Source of the DNA: Epiperipatus broadwayi
Lineage: Eukaryota; Onychophora; Udeonychophora; Euonychophora; Peripatidae
Direction of reading: 5' to 3'
DNA: 64,000 nt
NCBI GenBank assembly: GCA_028023455.1
Contig: JAQFVV010012416.1
Span: forward strand, 2,783,767 to 2,847,766
The notes under the pieces are model-generated. The model worked only from the letters and a program-made list of their open reading frames with translations. It was not told the origin of the DNA and made no database searches. Position numbers and translations under genes: made by a program. Positions 33,841 to 44,606 of the stretch are shown one piece after another (positions within the stretch are counted from its first letter, which is position 1; each line of letters opens with the position of its first letter).

Positions 33841-34189
33841 ATGACAATGATGTATACTAAATATAAGTATGCTTATACACAATTATAGAGAAGCTTGTTA
33901 TTTCTATAAAATTAAATATGGCTTAGTGTTTTCATGAACTTATGGCATTTCTCATATTTATAACAAGATGAGCTAGAGATGAATGCAATTGTATATGAAG
34001 AGATATTTAAATTCAATGTTAAACATTTAAATAAGAGCATCCATTTTTTTTTGGAAAGAAGAAAGGATGAGTCTCTATAGTTGATAGTATTTGCATTGTT
34101 GACTATATAGCAAGTATCTCTTATTTTTCTCTTTGAATCATTTAATTTGATATATGATAGTTGCATAGGAGGGGACAAATTGATTCTCT

Positions 34190-34531
34190 GTCACCTTTTG
34201 GTGCTCAAGGAATATAGAGCTATGTTCAGGCTTGACTGAAGCTCTTTTGTATAAGTATTGGTGCTGGTAAAGATGTCTAGACAAGAATGCTTGGGGTTTC
34301 CCATAATATATTGGCTAACATCCAGTTTGAGGCTGTTTATTTTTTGTAAATGATGTTAGGTATAATTTCAGGTTCAAGCCTATCTTTGAAGTTATTCAGT
34401 AATCTATTAATTGAAGAGCGGAAGTGGGGGTAGAAAGCAAGATGATAAGTTGAAGAAAATGTTTTAATAAAGGTTTTTGTTAAGATATATATATATATAT
34501 ATATAGCATTCTGAAAAAAAAAAGTAGTCAC
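34190..34531 (-). pseudogene. Penelope-like GIY-YIG endonuclease fragment
   Basis: The minus-strand frame ends SSINRLLNNFKDRLEPEIIP followed by NIIYKK. In a shifted frame it goes on as QPQTGC, stop, PIYYGKPQAFLSRHLYQHQY and LYKRASVKPEHSSIFLEHQK. That corresponds to C..C, YIGET..HL..R...H and S-LEH of the GIY-YIG domain in PLEs. It matches the layout of 31384-31700 but differs in sequence. Broken by stops. Confidence 0.55.
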
Positions 34532-34721
34532 ATAAATGTAAATATGGCCATCCTTGAAATATAAGTAAAAGCAAATTAACCCACTTTAAATATATGCTGC
34601 TTTAAAAAATGTATTAATGTTAGGTTCTACACATGAAAACTATTATCCACTTTAAGATTAAAGAAGAAGTACAATAATAAGAAAGATACCAAAAAGCTTA
34701 ATTGCAATAATTTATAATACT

Positions 34722-35078
34722 AAACTAAAATAACGAGTGTGCTAATAGCTCTAACAAGCTTTATCAATAAATGCCACAAGAGAAATTATTTAAAATCTCT
34801 ATCTAGAAAGTAGCTTCAGCCTCAGACATGTTTCTATTTATTGGATTTTCTCAGTATGTTTCTAGGGTATTCCAGACACTAGATCCTAGCATCTTACTGA
34901 GGAAAGCCAATAGCTAGAAAACCAGTCTGGGGATAATTTTTAGATAGAGATTTTAAATGCTTTCTCTTGTGGCATTTATCGATAAAACTTGTTACAGCTG
35001 CTAACATGCTCTTTATTTTAATTTATAATTACAAGCTTATCAAATTAAGTCACATGATTATGACTTTATTTTATTTAC
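34722..35078 (-). mobile_element. family B2 foldback with 13 bp target-site duplication
   Basis: AATTTATAATACT at 34709-34721 and AATTTCTAATACT at 35079-35091 flank a 357 bp unit. The arms match through CTAACAAGCTTTATC.AATAAA and GCCACAAGAGAAA and their inverted copies at the right. The unit ends with a leader containing AAGTCACATGATTATGAC, the counterpart of the family B leader. The hammerhead regions are decayed: on the plus strand box CUGAGGA (about 34894) and UGGGGA are kept, but GAAA is followed by A and helix II is short. Related to 15355-15721. Confidence 0.7.
34886..34930 (+). ncRNA. decayed hammerhead, family B2 right arm
   Basis: The box CUGAGGA, helix II AGC/GCU, GAAAA, and GUC followed by UGGGGA are visible. 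Helix I UCUUA/UGGGG would rely on several G-U pairs. Probably inactive. Confidence 0.4.
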
Positions 35079-35099
35079 AATTTCTAATACTGTTGATGA

Positions 35100-36940
35100 T
35101 AAAGTCTTTATTTTTTTGAAGAAAGCAATGGCATACATGCAAATATAGCTGACTTTGAAATACAAGTAGAAGTAAACAAATTTGTATTCCTAATCCTTTT
35201 CAAATATATTTTTCTTGGAAAAAATGCATTCATGTTGCATTCTCTGCATTAAAACTGGAACCAACTTAAGATTGCTTTAAGAAATAATAGCAAACTTCTC
35301 CATCTTGTCTATTGTATTATCTTTGCTTTTAATATATTTACTCTACTCCAGAGATATCTATTGTAAGCTTGGGTAATCAGTGGATATCAGATCCACCTCA
35401 TTGAGCTAGTTTCTAACAGAAGCCATTAGCCAAAAATTAGCCTAGTGATGTTTATAATAGAAGGCTCTGGATTGAATAAATAGAATATAATATGTTTGTG
35501 AGAAAGTCAGGTGATATTTTGTTATATCAGGGCTTCCATACTTTTTTTTTAAAGATCTGCTCAAAAATAAATTTTCATTTAATGCTATTTTATATAAAAG
35601 ATGTACATCATCATCATCATCATCATCATCATCATTATTGCAATAAGGAATGTATGATGATTCTGAAGCTATAGTGATAGGGTGAACAAATAGACAAATG
35701 CCCAGAACATTGATTGGTTGAAATGAAGGCAAATGCCCAGAGCAATGTTTGATTGCGATGAAAGCGTAATACTACCAGCGTCATACTAATGCAAATGTAT
35801 TTCAATCATTTTAAGTTTTTATTTGAAATTTATTTTAATAGTGGTCATGCAAGATTCATCCATCCAATGTGTTTAGGAGCGACTCAACTATTGCTGATTT
35901 AGTGACGGAGATGGAGAAATGTAACGACACTTGCCTTATCTAAATTGCTATAAAAGTTTATTATAGGTCTAAAGGAATAAAAAAAAATCTATATACTGAT
36001 ATTTTATAAATAATATTTGAAGTAAATTGCACATGACTACGGTGCATCAAAAAAAAAAATACCATTTAATGCTATTTCATTATTACTTTTGTTTTAATAA
36101 GATAAAATTTAGTTTAAGATCACCCAAGTAAAATTAATCATTGCTTAAACTAGCATGATTTGAGTTATAAAGATTAAGAATAGAATGAAGCTTAATTTAT
36201 TTTAAGCACTCTAGACAAAACTCAAGACAATGACTAACTTTAAAGAAAATTAACGTGACTTCAACTACTTTAGTAATTTTTTAAAACGTGTATTGACGTT
36301 TCTGCAATTGTTGCATTTTTGGTCTCATAAAACTGTTGGTCACACTTATATGCTTTTATGTGAACGGTTTATTAATCATTCAGCTATTTTAGTAATCAAT
36401 TATAGAGACATGTCATACATAAAGACTGTTCTTGCCTTCTTATCCTTGGATAAGTTAGCAGAAAAATTATAAACTTTAAGCAGAAAATATTTAATTAGCC
36501 ATAATTTTCTTCGTAATGTATAATTTTTAATTCACACATATATATATAGATGATATGTGTTTGTCTGAAAATTTGTGATGATGGCAAGTCAGAACTAATT
36601 ATATATCAGACTATTTTTTAAAGCCATTTAATAATAGATGATGGAAATAGTTCAACATATAATTAATTACTAATGTATGGAAAGTGTGCGTAAACAATAT
36701 TTGTAAACTATTTTTAATTGGGACAAATATTAACTTATCCCAGATTTTAACCATGTAAACTATTTAAAATTCCTGAATGCTAAATCCGAATAGTAATTTA
36801 ATTATAAGTGATGAATATTTAATATAAATCGTTTTTTTTTTTTTGTAAATGTTTATTAATTGACAACTTATCAGATAGAAATTGAGAGGTTTAGAATAAG
36901 ATAGAATAACTAAAAATAAATATCAAAAGATTTCCAGATC
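35100..36940. other. unassigned sequence with (CAT)n microsatellite
   Basis: About eleven CAT repeats lie at 35606-35638 and create aspartate or histidine runs in chance frames. 36560-36660 contains GATGATGGAAATAGTTCAAC, a fragment of the PLE terminal repeat. 35860-36000 is somewhat less A+T-rich and unassigned. No gene. Confidence 0.45.
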
Positions 36941-37751
36941 AAAGTTCAAAATATTTCAAATGTCACATGATCACCCAAGCAACTATCGATTTGAATAAAA
37001 CATTAATAATACTAAGTGGTATTCAAAACATTCAATTAGGAGATATTTGATAACAAACATAATTTACATGTGCAGTTTTTGTTAGCAATTCTTAATCAGA
37101 ATGTAATCAGTTTTCAAAATGCACTGTTTAATTATGTCACCAAACAAAAAACCAAACAAAAAATACTTTTAAAAGATAAGAATGACCATCTTATTTTTGT
37201 ACCTAAATGCATTTATATAGGCCAATGTAAAGCATTTTGAAATGAGAGTGTGAAGATTTAATCTTCATATCATTATGTTCATTATATTATTAATTTATAG
37301 TTAAATGCAGCAAAGTTTTCAAATTTACAATTGGTAGATATTAGATGATGTTATAATCAATTTAATAACAAGCATAATTTACACATGCATTTTACATTAA
37401 TAACTCTTAATCAGATGATAATCAGCCTTCAAGATGTATTATTTAGTCATGTTACTAACTCACAGATGTTATAATGGTATGCATGATACTCTCAAACCCA
37501 AATGCAAGATAAATAATTTTAAAAGATAAGAACAGCCATCTTATCTGTGTACCTAAATGTAATTATATAGGCCAATCTAAAGCATTTTTAGAATGAGAAC
37601 ATGAAAATTTAATCTTCATGACTTTACATCCATTATGGAAATTTTCAAATTTACAACTGGTATTTAGGTACAAAGATAAGTCAGTCATTCTTATCTTATA
37701 AAAGTATCTAGCTTGCATTTGAGTTTGAGAATCTCCTTCACACTCATTATA

Positions 37752-38245
37752 ACATCATTAAAACAGGCAAAACTCTCTATACATATTGCTACTCAGTGCA
37801 AGCCAGAGTAATCAATGGATTCCAGAAGGCTTGTGCATAAAATCTCCATCTAGTGCCTACTCATCCAGTATCCCCCGACTAGTTTCTGGTTGGTGGCCTT
37901 CATCAGTGAGAATCCTTGGATCTGAGAGCACTGCACCTAGATCTTAGGATCTAATGCAACCCTGCAGAAGCCACCTTTTATCTCTATTTAACTACAAAAC
38001 TATGAGTCTTAAATTGAAAACACCATAATATTTTCAATTCAAGATCAGTAGCTTATATAGTCATATAGGTCTGAACTCAGTTCAGTATCCATACATTTTG
38101 GTGTCTTTGGTTCTTTAATAATCATAGCCACCACTATCCTATTAGGCAGGATTGGTTTTAAATCAATAAACATCACATGATCCCATTTTCTTATCCTTGC
38201 TCTTAATTGTTATTAAAACAGGCAAAATTCTTTATATATATTGTC
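37752..38245. mobile_element. family A element, left arm plus internal segment (copy 6)
   Basis: It starts AAACAGGCAAAACTCTCTAT, passes through the left arm and the internal segment (CAGTTCAGTATCCATACATT, TTTTGGTGTCTTTGG), and ends in a second leader (AAACATCACATGATCCC) and a second start AAACAGGCAAAATTC. Two consecutive starts in direct orientation suggest the longer family A units are tandem or dimeric in origin. Confidence 0.6.
37871..37912 (-). ncRNA. hammerhead, family A copy 6 (core intact, weak stems)
   Basis: Minus strand: box CUGAUGA, an extra A, a poorly paired helix II (GGC with ACC), GAAAC, UA, GUC. Helix I UUCUCA/GGGGGA pairs at five of six positions (first pair A-G). The core is intact, but the stems are weak. 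Confidence 0.5.
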
Positions 38246-38899
38246 ATACATATAAGAAAAGGTGGTCATGTAATGTTCATTATAACATCAGTGAGTTAGT
38301 AACATGAAACAGTGCATGTTGAAACCTGATTATCTTGTGACTAAGAATTACTAATGAAAACTGCACTTGTAAATTATGCTTGTTATTAAATTGATTCTAA
38401 CATCATTTAATATTAACCAGTCATAAATTTGAAAATTTTTCTGGATTTAACTATAAATTAATAATATAATGGATATGAAATTGTAAAAGATTAAATCTCC
38501 ATGCTCTTATTCTAAAATGCTTTGGATTGGCCTACATAATTGCATTTAGGTAAAAAAAGTAAGATGACCATTCTTACTTTTTAAAAGTCTCTATCTTGCA
38601 TGATTAGACAATGCATGTTGAAGGCTGATTATCTTCTGACTAAAAAAAATGATATTCTGAATAAATGCAATCTAAAATCCACAAACAAATTTTATATACT
38701 TTATAATCATGCAATATATTCAGAGCTACAAATCACCATATTATTCAGAAAATAAAAGTGAATCCTTTCACTTTTGCTTGAAGAAATTGAATAATAATAA
38801 ATGCAAGAATAAAACTATATTGATTGCATATATAAACAACCCTGAAATGAAATTGGTTTAATTTAATACTTTCAAAGAGGTCACTAAGCTTTCAATTTT

Positions 38900-38902
<3 letters not shown>

Positions 38903-38989
<87 letters not shown>
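38903..38989. repeat. (TA)n tract, about 87 bp
   Basis: Uninterrupted AT dinucleotides, at the left border of the PLE palindrome. Confidence 0.95.
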
Positions 38990-38992
<3 letters not shown>

Positions 38993-39026
38993 ATTACAAC
39001 ATAAAGCTAAACTAGTCAATATAAAA

Positions 39027-39803
39027 ATCAAAACTACTCCCAAATCTAAAATTAAACCAGACCAGCATAAAAATAATATTAAAAACACAACCTAATGCTT
39101 CCTGCTACAAGCAGACTTCTCAAGTGTAAAGAACTACAAAAAAAACCACACATTATATATACTATTAAAAACTACCCACAAATCCATTCACTTCCCATCC
39201 ACCCTTAATATTAAAAGAACTCTTAAATAAGTTAATTGCTTCAGAATAATAAATTTTCAATAATAAAGACTCTTTAATTCTTCTTTTGATTTCATTTCTC
39301 TCAAAGAAGACAACCTTAGCTTCATCAAAATCAATAGTGTGGCCTGTATCTTTTTCATGGACATACAAAGCAGAACTAAGATATCTATTTTTAACTCTAC
39401 TTTTATGAACCTTTATTCTTTCATTGTTCATAAAAGTAGAGTTAAAAATAGATATCTTAGTTCTGCTTTGTATGTCCATGAAAAAGATACAGGCCACACT
39501 ATTGATTTTGATGAAGCTAAGGTTGTCTTCTTTGAGAGAAATGAAATCAAAAGAAGAATTAAAGTCTTTATTATTGAAAATTTATTATTCTGAAGCAATT
39601 AACTTATTTAAGAGTTCTTTTAATATTAAGGGTGGATGGGAAGTGAATGGATTTGTGGGTAGTTTTTAATAGTATATATAATGTATGGTTTTTTTTTGTA
39701 GTTCTTTACACTTGAGAAGTCTGCTTGTAGCAGTGAAACCTTAGGTTGTGTTTTAATATTATTTTTATGCTGGTCTGGTTTAATTTTAGATTTGGGGTAG
39801 TTT

Positions 39804-39807
<4 letters not shown>
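39027..39807. mobile_element. palindrome carrying a PLE endonuclease C-terminus in both arms
   Basis: Arms 39027-39410 and 39426-39807 are inverted copies around a 15 bp spacer. Both encode the same peptide end, visible as SALYVHEKDTGHTIDFDEAK and VVFFERNEIKRRIKE, on the minus strand at 39165-39497 and on the plus strand at 39339-39593 and 39424-39669. S-L--H--TGH-IDF and the later ---E-N---R-IKE are typical of the C-terminal half of PLE GIY-YIG proteins. The right arm has a hammerhead-like motif at 39708-39751. The arms differ by a few indels, so the palindrome is not an assembly mirror error. The unit is squeezed between two (TA)n tracts. Confidence 0.8.
39708..39751 (+). ncRNA. hammerhead-like motif in PLE palindrome right arm
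   Basis: Helix I ACAC/GUGU (four pairs). A box that reads UUGAGAA where CUGANGA is expected. A stem CUGC/GCAG with loop UUGUA. GAAACC, and GGUU as the helix III end and cleavage site. The motif order is complete but C3 and G8 differ. The copy at 56240-56285 (-) shares the same two differences. Confidence 0.4.

Positions 39808-39890
<83 letters not shown>
39806..39890. repeat. (TA)n tract, about 85 bp
   Basis: Uninterrupted dinucleotide array between the PLE palindrome and the family C foldback. Confidence 0.95.
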
Positions 39891-39894
<4 letters not shown>

Positions 39895-40170
39895 CAGATG
39901 GAGCTCACCAATAGCCTACTCAAGCTTGTTTACAAAAAATGCTGAGAGAGAATTGAAAATTCAATATCTCTTTCAAATTGTCCCCAACCTTTAAACCATG
40001 GTTTCAAGCTAATTGGCTTTCGTCAGTAAAGAGTAGGAGAACTAGAAACTAGTAAACAAGTTTGAGTGGGCTATTGGTAGAGCTCCATCTGTGATCATAA
40101 AATGCAAGCTATAGGCAGGTTAAAAAAATTTTAACTTGTTTTTGTTTATCATATATATATATATATATAT
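39891..40170. mobile_element. family C foldback with complete hammerhead and shared 3' tail
   Basis: End segments CACAGATGGAGCTCACCAAT and its complement at 40073-40092 define arms of about 42 bp. Between them lies a complete hammerhead on the minus strand. After the right arm comes a tail (ATCATAAAATGCAAGC, GGCAGGTTAA, TTTTAACTTG, TTTTTGTTTATCAT) and an (AT)n tract. The tail is recognisably the same module that follows the twin-hammerhead palindrome at 29616-29670. No ORF. Confidence 0.75.
39988..40032 (-). ncRNA. hammerhead ribozyme, family C (complete)
   Basis: Minus strand: helix I UCUUUA/UAAAGG, five Watson-Crick pairs and one U-G. Box CUGACGA. Helix II AAGC/GCUU with loop CAAUUA and no extra base. 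GAAA. Helix III CC/GG with loop AU, ending in UU as the UH site. All core residues are present. It is a minimal type I hammerhead, similar in layout to the family B copy (both have ACC AU GGU as helix III). Confidence 0.8.
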
Positions 40171-40449
40171 ACACACAAACATACATATCTTTCATAAAAC
40201 ATCACATGACTGTTTCTGCCTTCTTTTGATTTTCGCATTAAGAACAATTATTTACCTACTCCAAAACCATTTATTCGTTTTCTATTTTCAATAAAGATCA
40301 GAATTGCACTAACACATTAATCTGCTATGTTTACTTATTTCATGCTATCCATGCTAATGAATAATCTAATATATGTAAAAGGCCTAATGTTTAAATTTAA
40401 GCCATTACATATTTTTAATGATAACATATTACATGTAAGCACCTTTTGT

Positions 40450-40745
40450 TAATGGTTTCACAATATAGAAGCAGCATAGTTTGCTGTACCTATAATCAGG
40501 GGTTCAAATTCCAATTCAATGAAATTTATTTTCAAGAGGGCTACGATTTTCCTCTCAAATAATTATCCCATAGTCAATCCAGCTAACATTGATCAGTTAA
40601 TGAGCATCTATCTATCTTTAGCTAGAGAATAACCCAAGGATGAAATACTGCACAAACCCTCATAACTGAGATATTGGTAAGCTTGGAGACAATTATCTCC
40701 TTCTTCATTCTTCCTCTATGAGAATTATTGTGGAGATTTTTGCCT
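40450..40745 (+). repeat. SINE-like repeat, copy 1 (second SINE family)
   Basis: A head with a B-box-like GGGGTTCAAATTCC is followed by CCTCTCAAATAATTATCCCA, AGTCAATCCAGCTAAC, GATCAGTTAATGAGCATCTA and GGATGAAATA. The same order is present at 41040-41280. Function is none beyond retroposition by a partner LINE. Confidence 0.55.
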
Positions 40746-41039
40746 TGTAGTGACTATTTATTAACAAGTTTGTCTTATTTCTTATAAATAGTCTTTAGAA
40801 AGATTAGTATATATTAAATAAGGCATCACATGAACCTTTGCATTAAGAGTAGTAATTTAATTTATTCTATTCAACAGACCTCCATGAACACTATCTGGTA
40901 TTTCTGTATTTAATTAACTAGATTAGTTTTTTGATTACAGATCTTTTAAATTGAGAATCATTAGGATTTGATTCACACAACATTCACATTCTATGGTAAA
41001 ATTCTGGGAATAATATTATCATAAGCTTATTGTAAATAT

Positions 41040-41280
41040 CTCTGGAGTAAATAGTATGCACAAACTATTGCTCTAGTGCAGAGCATCTGCCATGCCTATT
41101 ATTTGGGGTTTAAATTTGGATCAAATGACATTCTTTTTAAGAGGTTTAAACATTTTTCTCTCAGAAAGATGATGGTCATCTCAGCTAACCTTTTAACAAT
41201 GGTTGGTAAATGGGTGTCTAGCTATCTTTATCTAAATTTAAAATAATAATAGAACACAGAACAAACCTTTAGCAGTTGGT
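41040..41280 (+). repeat. SINE-like repeat, copy 2
   Basis: GTGCAGAGCATCTGCC, GGGGTTTAAATTTGGATC, TTTTCTCTCAGAAAGATGAT, CAGCTAACCTTTTAACAATG and GGTAAATGGGTGTCTAGCTA parallel copy 1. Confidence 0.5.
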
Positions 41281-41479
41281 AATCATAAAGCTTTGTGAGA
41301 ATCATCTTTTACTTCACAGGCTGTTCAATGGGTTTTGCCTTCAAGTGAGATATATATTAAAAAGATTACTTGGCTTTTTTTATCTTTACCATTGTAAATG
41401 CATAAACATGTCTCCCCATTCTATTTATATAACTGAAGACCTAGAATTAATATTTCTTAATTTCTTTAGCCCACTTAAA

Positions 41480-44140
41480 TTAGTGGTGGGGAACCTCTGG
41501 CCTTGGACAACTCTTGCTGCAAAAGCTTTCAATACAGCCTCTGGGCATTTTCAAAAATTATGTAAAGTGATGTTGTATAAAACTTCTATTTAAACATGCA
41601 CAGAGTTCAAATATTGAATTAAAAGTGAAACAAAATATTTATTTTCTCAATTACATTTGATCTTTATAATAGTTCTACTTCATTCTATTAGAGGTGTAAT
41701 ATTCCAACTAATTTAACTATACATTCATAAAAATAAAATTAGAATTTTACTTTGTTTTATTATCGTTATTTTGCAATTTTTTTATTGCAATGTGCTGAGT
41801 AAGATAAAAAAATTGACCCAGAAAATTGCATATTTCAATAGATATGGATAAACACCTTTTTTTATAGAAAGAAATAGAAAGTTGATACGCCTGTTATGTC
41901 TGGAAAGTATTTCAATTAATAAAGAATACTATTTATTAAAACATTCTGATTACAACAAAACTGTTGAAAAGAAACATTAAAATAGAAAACTTGAAAAGAA
42001 GCTTCACAGGTGGCTGTCATGTCTCATAAAAAGTCCAAAAAAGTCTGAAATTTCTGTGAACGCAAATTACCTTATTTTTTTTCTTGAAAAATAAATTAAA
42101 CACTTTTAAACCATTTTCTAAAGAGGAGTTTATAAATTACTGCATCCTAGCTGCTGCAGAATTAATCTGTGCACAACATAAAAAAAAAATTGAGAATATA
42201 AATATCATAAAGAGTAGTTATGAGGCAAATTGGAAAAAATGTCATTGAATGTGAAAGTGGCATTAATAATAGTGATATTATTTTATTTTTAATTCTCAAA
42301 AAAAAAAATTATGGCTCTCATTTAAAAAGCGGCCTGCCAGCTGAAAAGATTGACCATCTCCAATGATTAAGGGTAAATTGATCAAATACAGCAGGCTAAT
42401 TTTTAAGTTGATAATTTTGTACAACCCACAAATAATATTATAAATATTCAAATGACGTTTGGCAGGAAAAAGGCTCCAATCCATGGCTTGACCATTGTGT
42501 GACTCTCATATTATTATTTATCTCTTTGTATTAAATGTAATAAAAGAACAGAGTATATATGCAACTATATTTTCAATTTTTACTTTTATGCACAGCAATT
42601 TTAACTGCATTTTTTTTTCCTTTTTAACTTTTTTATTCTTTGTGTTTTTATTTATGTTTTCTTCTTTTAAAAAGCCACACTTATTAACAAGTTGCTCGTA
42701 ATGAATTATAATTGCTTTTTTTTTTTCTAGAGACGTTTTAGAGTCAATAAATTTATTTTCATGTGGCAATTCTTGACTATCTCTTCTTAAATTTTGTTTA
42801 ATTAAAAGATTGCAGGAATCCAAATATTTTTTAGATTCCAAACATTTACTATTTACTAATTATACCTTTAAGAAAGTCATTTGCAAAATGCATTTATAAT
42901 TTGTGAATAAATGTTAAATTTACTCTAAAAAGAGTGAACATAGAAATGTAGGGTAGATTAATACAATTAGGATTAATTACCATTCTGAATATTAATTTTT
43001 AATATTTTATCAAACATTATATTTGAAAGTGGATTTTTTTTTAGAAAATCTTAATGGTATGATTAATTACACTGTAAATATTTGAATCCGAGCAACAAGA
43101 AACAATATAGCTTCATTAGAATTTAATTTTCTTTTACTGCTAAACTTTCAGAAACGTTAAATAAATGCATTTCAAATAATTAGTAATTAATTTTTTAAAA
43201 AACCTATTAAAAATGTCTTCTCATAATAAATGTCACTCAGAAGTAAGTTTCTTTTGTTATATTATCTTAATTCACTAAAAGCTATAATATAAAATTATAG
43301 TATTTATATATTATATAGATTAAAATTTATTGTTTAGTAACTTTTCTTATTCATTATAGTTGGTTTTAGGAGCAGACATCCACTTAATTTATTTTACCCC
43401 AGAGCCATTTATTGTAAGTTTTAATAATCAATTGATTGGCCATATCATTGAAAAGGTCTACACAACGTCTCATATAATTCTCATGATAACTAAACATTAC
43501 ATGATCATCATTCTTTATGCATTACCAAGCTGTTTATGCAGAGGCATCCACTGATTACTCAGGCTTGCACTGAGTGGCACTTCTGTATGGAGAGTTTTGG
43601 CCCTGTGTAAGTCTCATGATTGTATAACTTAATATAGAAAAACTTTATATATAAGCAAAATAAAAACTAATACTTTAAATCAGGTGTCCAGCAGACAGGT
43701 GAATAGCTGGTAAATAAACATATTATGCTATTAACATATTCCAAAAATGATTATGTTATCAACATATCTGGACTTTTCCATGTTGGTACTATCTGTCAGC
43801 TGCACCAGAAACATTTCAAGTCTCTTTTTGATCACAGTCACATGAGGTTGCATAGACTTTTTTTTTCTCACTGCAGGGTCCAATAACTTAAAATGCCCAA
43901 TTAAAATTTATTTACCAAATAAAGCTTTTTTAAAAACTTAATTATTTTTTATTTTTATAAGACATAGGGGGTACTGGATAATTTACTAAAAGTCAAGATA
44001 GTAGAGGGACCAAAAAGGCTAAATAAAGATTTTATAAAACTTAAATTACTGTCAATTTCTTATTATAAAGAATATGGTATACTGAATAATTTACTAAAAG
44101 CCAAAGGGTTTTAGGGACCAAAAAGATTGGAAACTACTGC
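41480..44140 (+). mobile_element. probable hAT DNA transposon relic
   Basis: The left end AGTGGTGGGGAACCTCTGG and the right end, read inverted, CAGTAGTTTCCAATCTTTTT resemble hAT terminal repeats of the CAGTGGTTCCCAACCTTTTTGG type. The 2.66 kb spacing is usual for the superfamily. Inside, at about 42085-42180, the plus strand reads KPFSKEEFINYCILAAAELI, like a conserved KPFS-GEF--EC---A--L- block of hAT transposases related to ZBED/FAM200 proteins. The 8 bp next to the ends (ACTTAAAT and CTTTAACT) match at only five positions. The catalytic core is not recognisable. A family A fragment (43540-43606) is inserted near the right end. Other open frames inside are unassigned. Confidence 0.4.
43540..43606 (+). 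repeat. family A right-end fragment
   Basis: GCATCCACTGATTACTCAGG, CTTGCACTGAGTGGCACTTC and TGTATGGAGAGTTTTGGCC are the last 65 bp of a family A element. A leader piece (AACATTACATGATCATCATT) lies at about 43492. Confidence 0.65.
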
Positions 44141-44606
44141 TTTAACTGAAAAGGAGTAATCAATTTTAGTCAATATGATTTCTAAATATTTAGAATTATC
44201 ATGAATTATATGACAGCTTTTATCCACAAAGAAGTAAAAATGACTGATCACAATGAAAATATATTGAGTTAGTGCCAAACCAAAAAGATTTGAATTTTGT
44301 ATTAGTGCACCCTTCATTATATTGCAAATATTTATTAGAGTAAAAATTTCACACTATTTTTTTTACTATATACATGGGATTTATAAACAACATTCACTCA
44401 TCAGGTTGAAAGATGTTCACATCTGTGTTAATGATGGATTGGAATACACCTTGATTTTTAAGCTACAATTTATTAGCAATTAAATATAAATCTTTACTGT
44501 GTTTAATATCTCAAATACTAATCTCATATAGTTTAGTAGCATTTTACTCACATTAAGATATTTATGGTAATTCATTCACCATAGGAATTTATATTTATAT
44601 ATATAT

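Larger units (their letters stand above)
36950..38660. repeat. nested array of direct and inverted copies of one repeat, plus family A arm
   Basis: Two direct copies (about 37030-37340 and 37350-37640) share AACAAACATAATTTACATGT, AAAGATAAGAA.GACCATCTTAT, CTAAATG.ATTTATATAGGC and AAGATTTAATCTTCAT. Inverted copies follow at about 37655-37745 and 38275-38640. A family A left arm with its internal segment (37752-38240) is inserted between. No ORF. Confidence 0.65.

Noticed and set aside
35442-35732. Poly-Asp and poly-His frames as low-complexity proteins
   Set aside because: They translate the (CAT)n microsatellite at 35606-35638.
36950-38660. CRISPR-like array because of spaced repeats
   Set aside because: Units are long, diverged and in both orientations. 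This is an animal repeat nest.
39165-39669. Two near-identical open frames on opposite strands as a gene pair
   Set aside because: They are the two arms of one palindrome and both represent the tail of a dead PLE.
38858-39994. Open frames made of YIYIYI repeats
   Set aside because: They are translations of (TA)n tracts.
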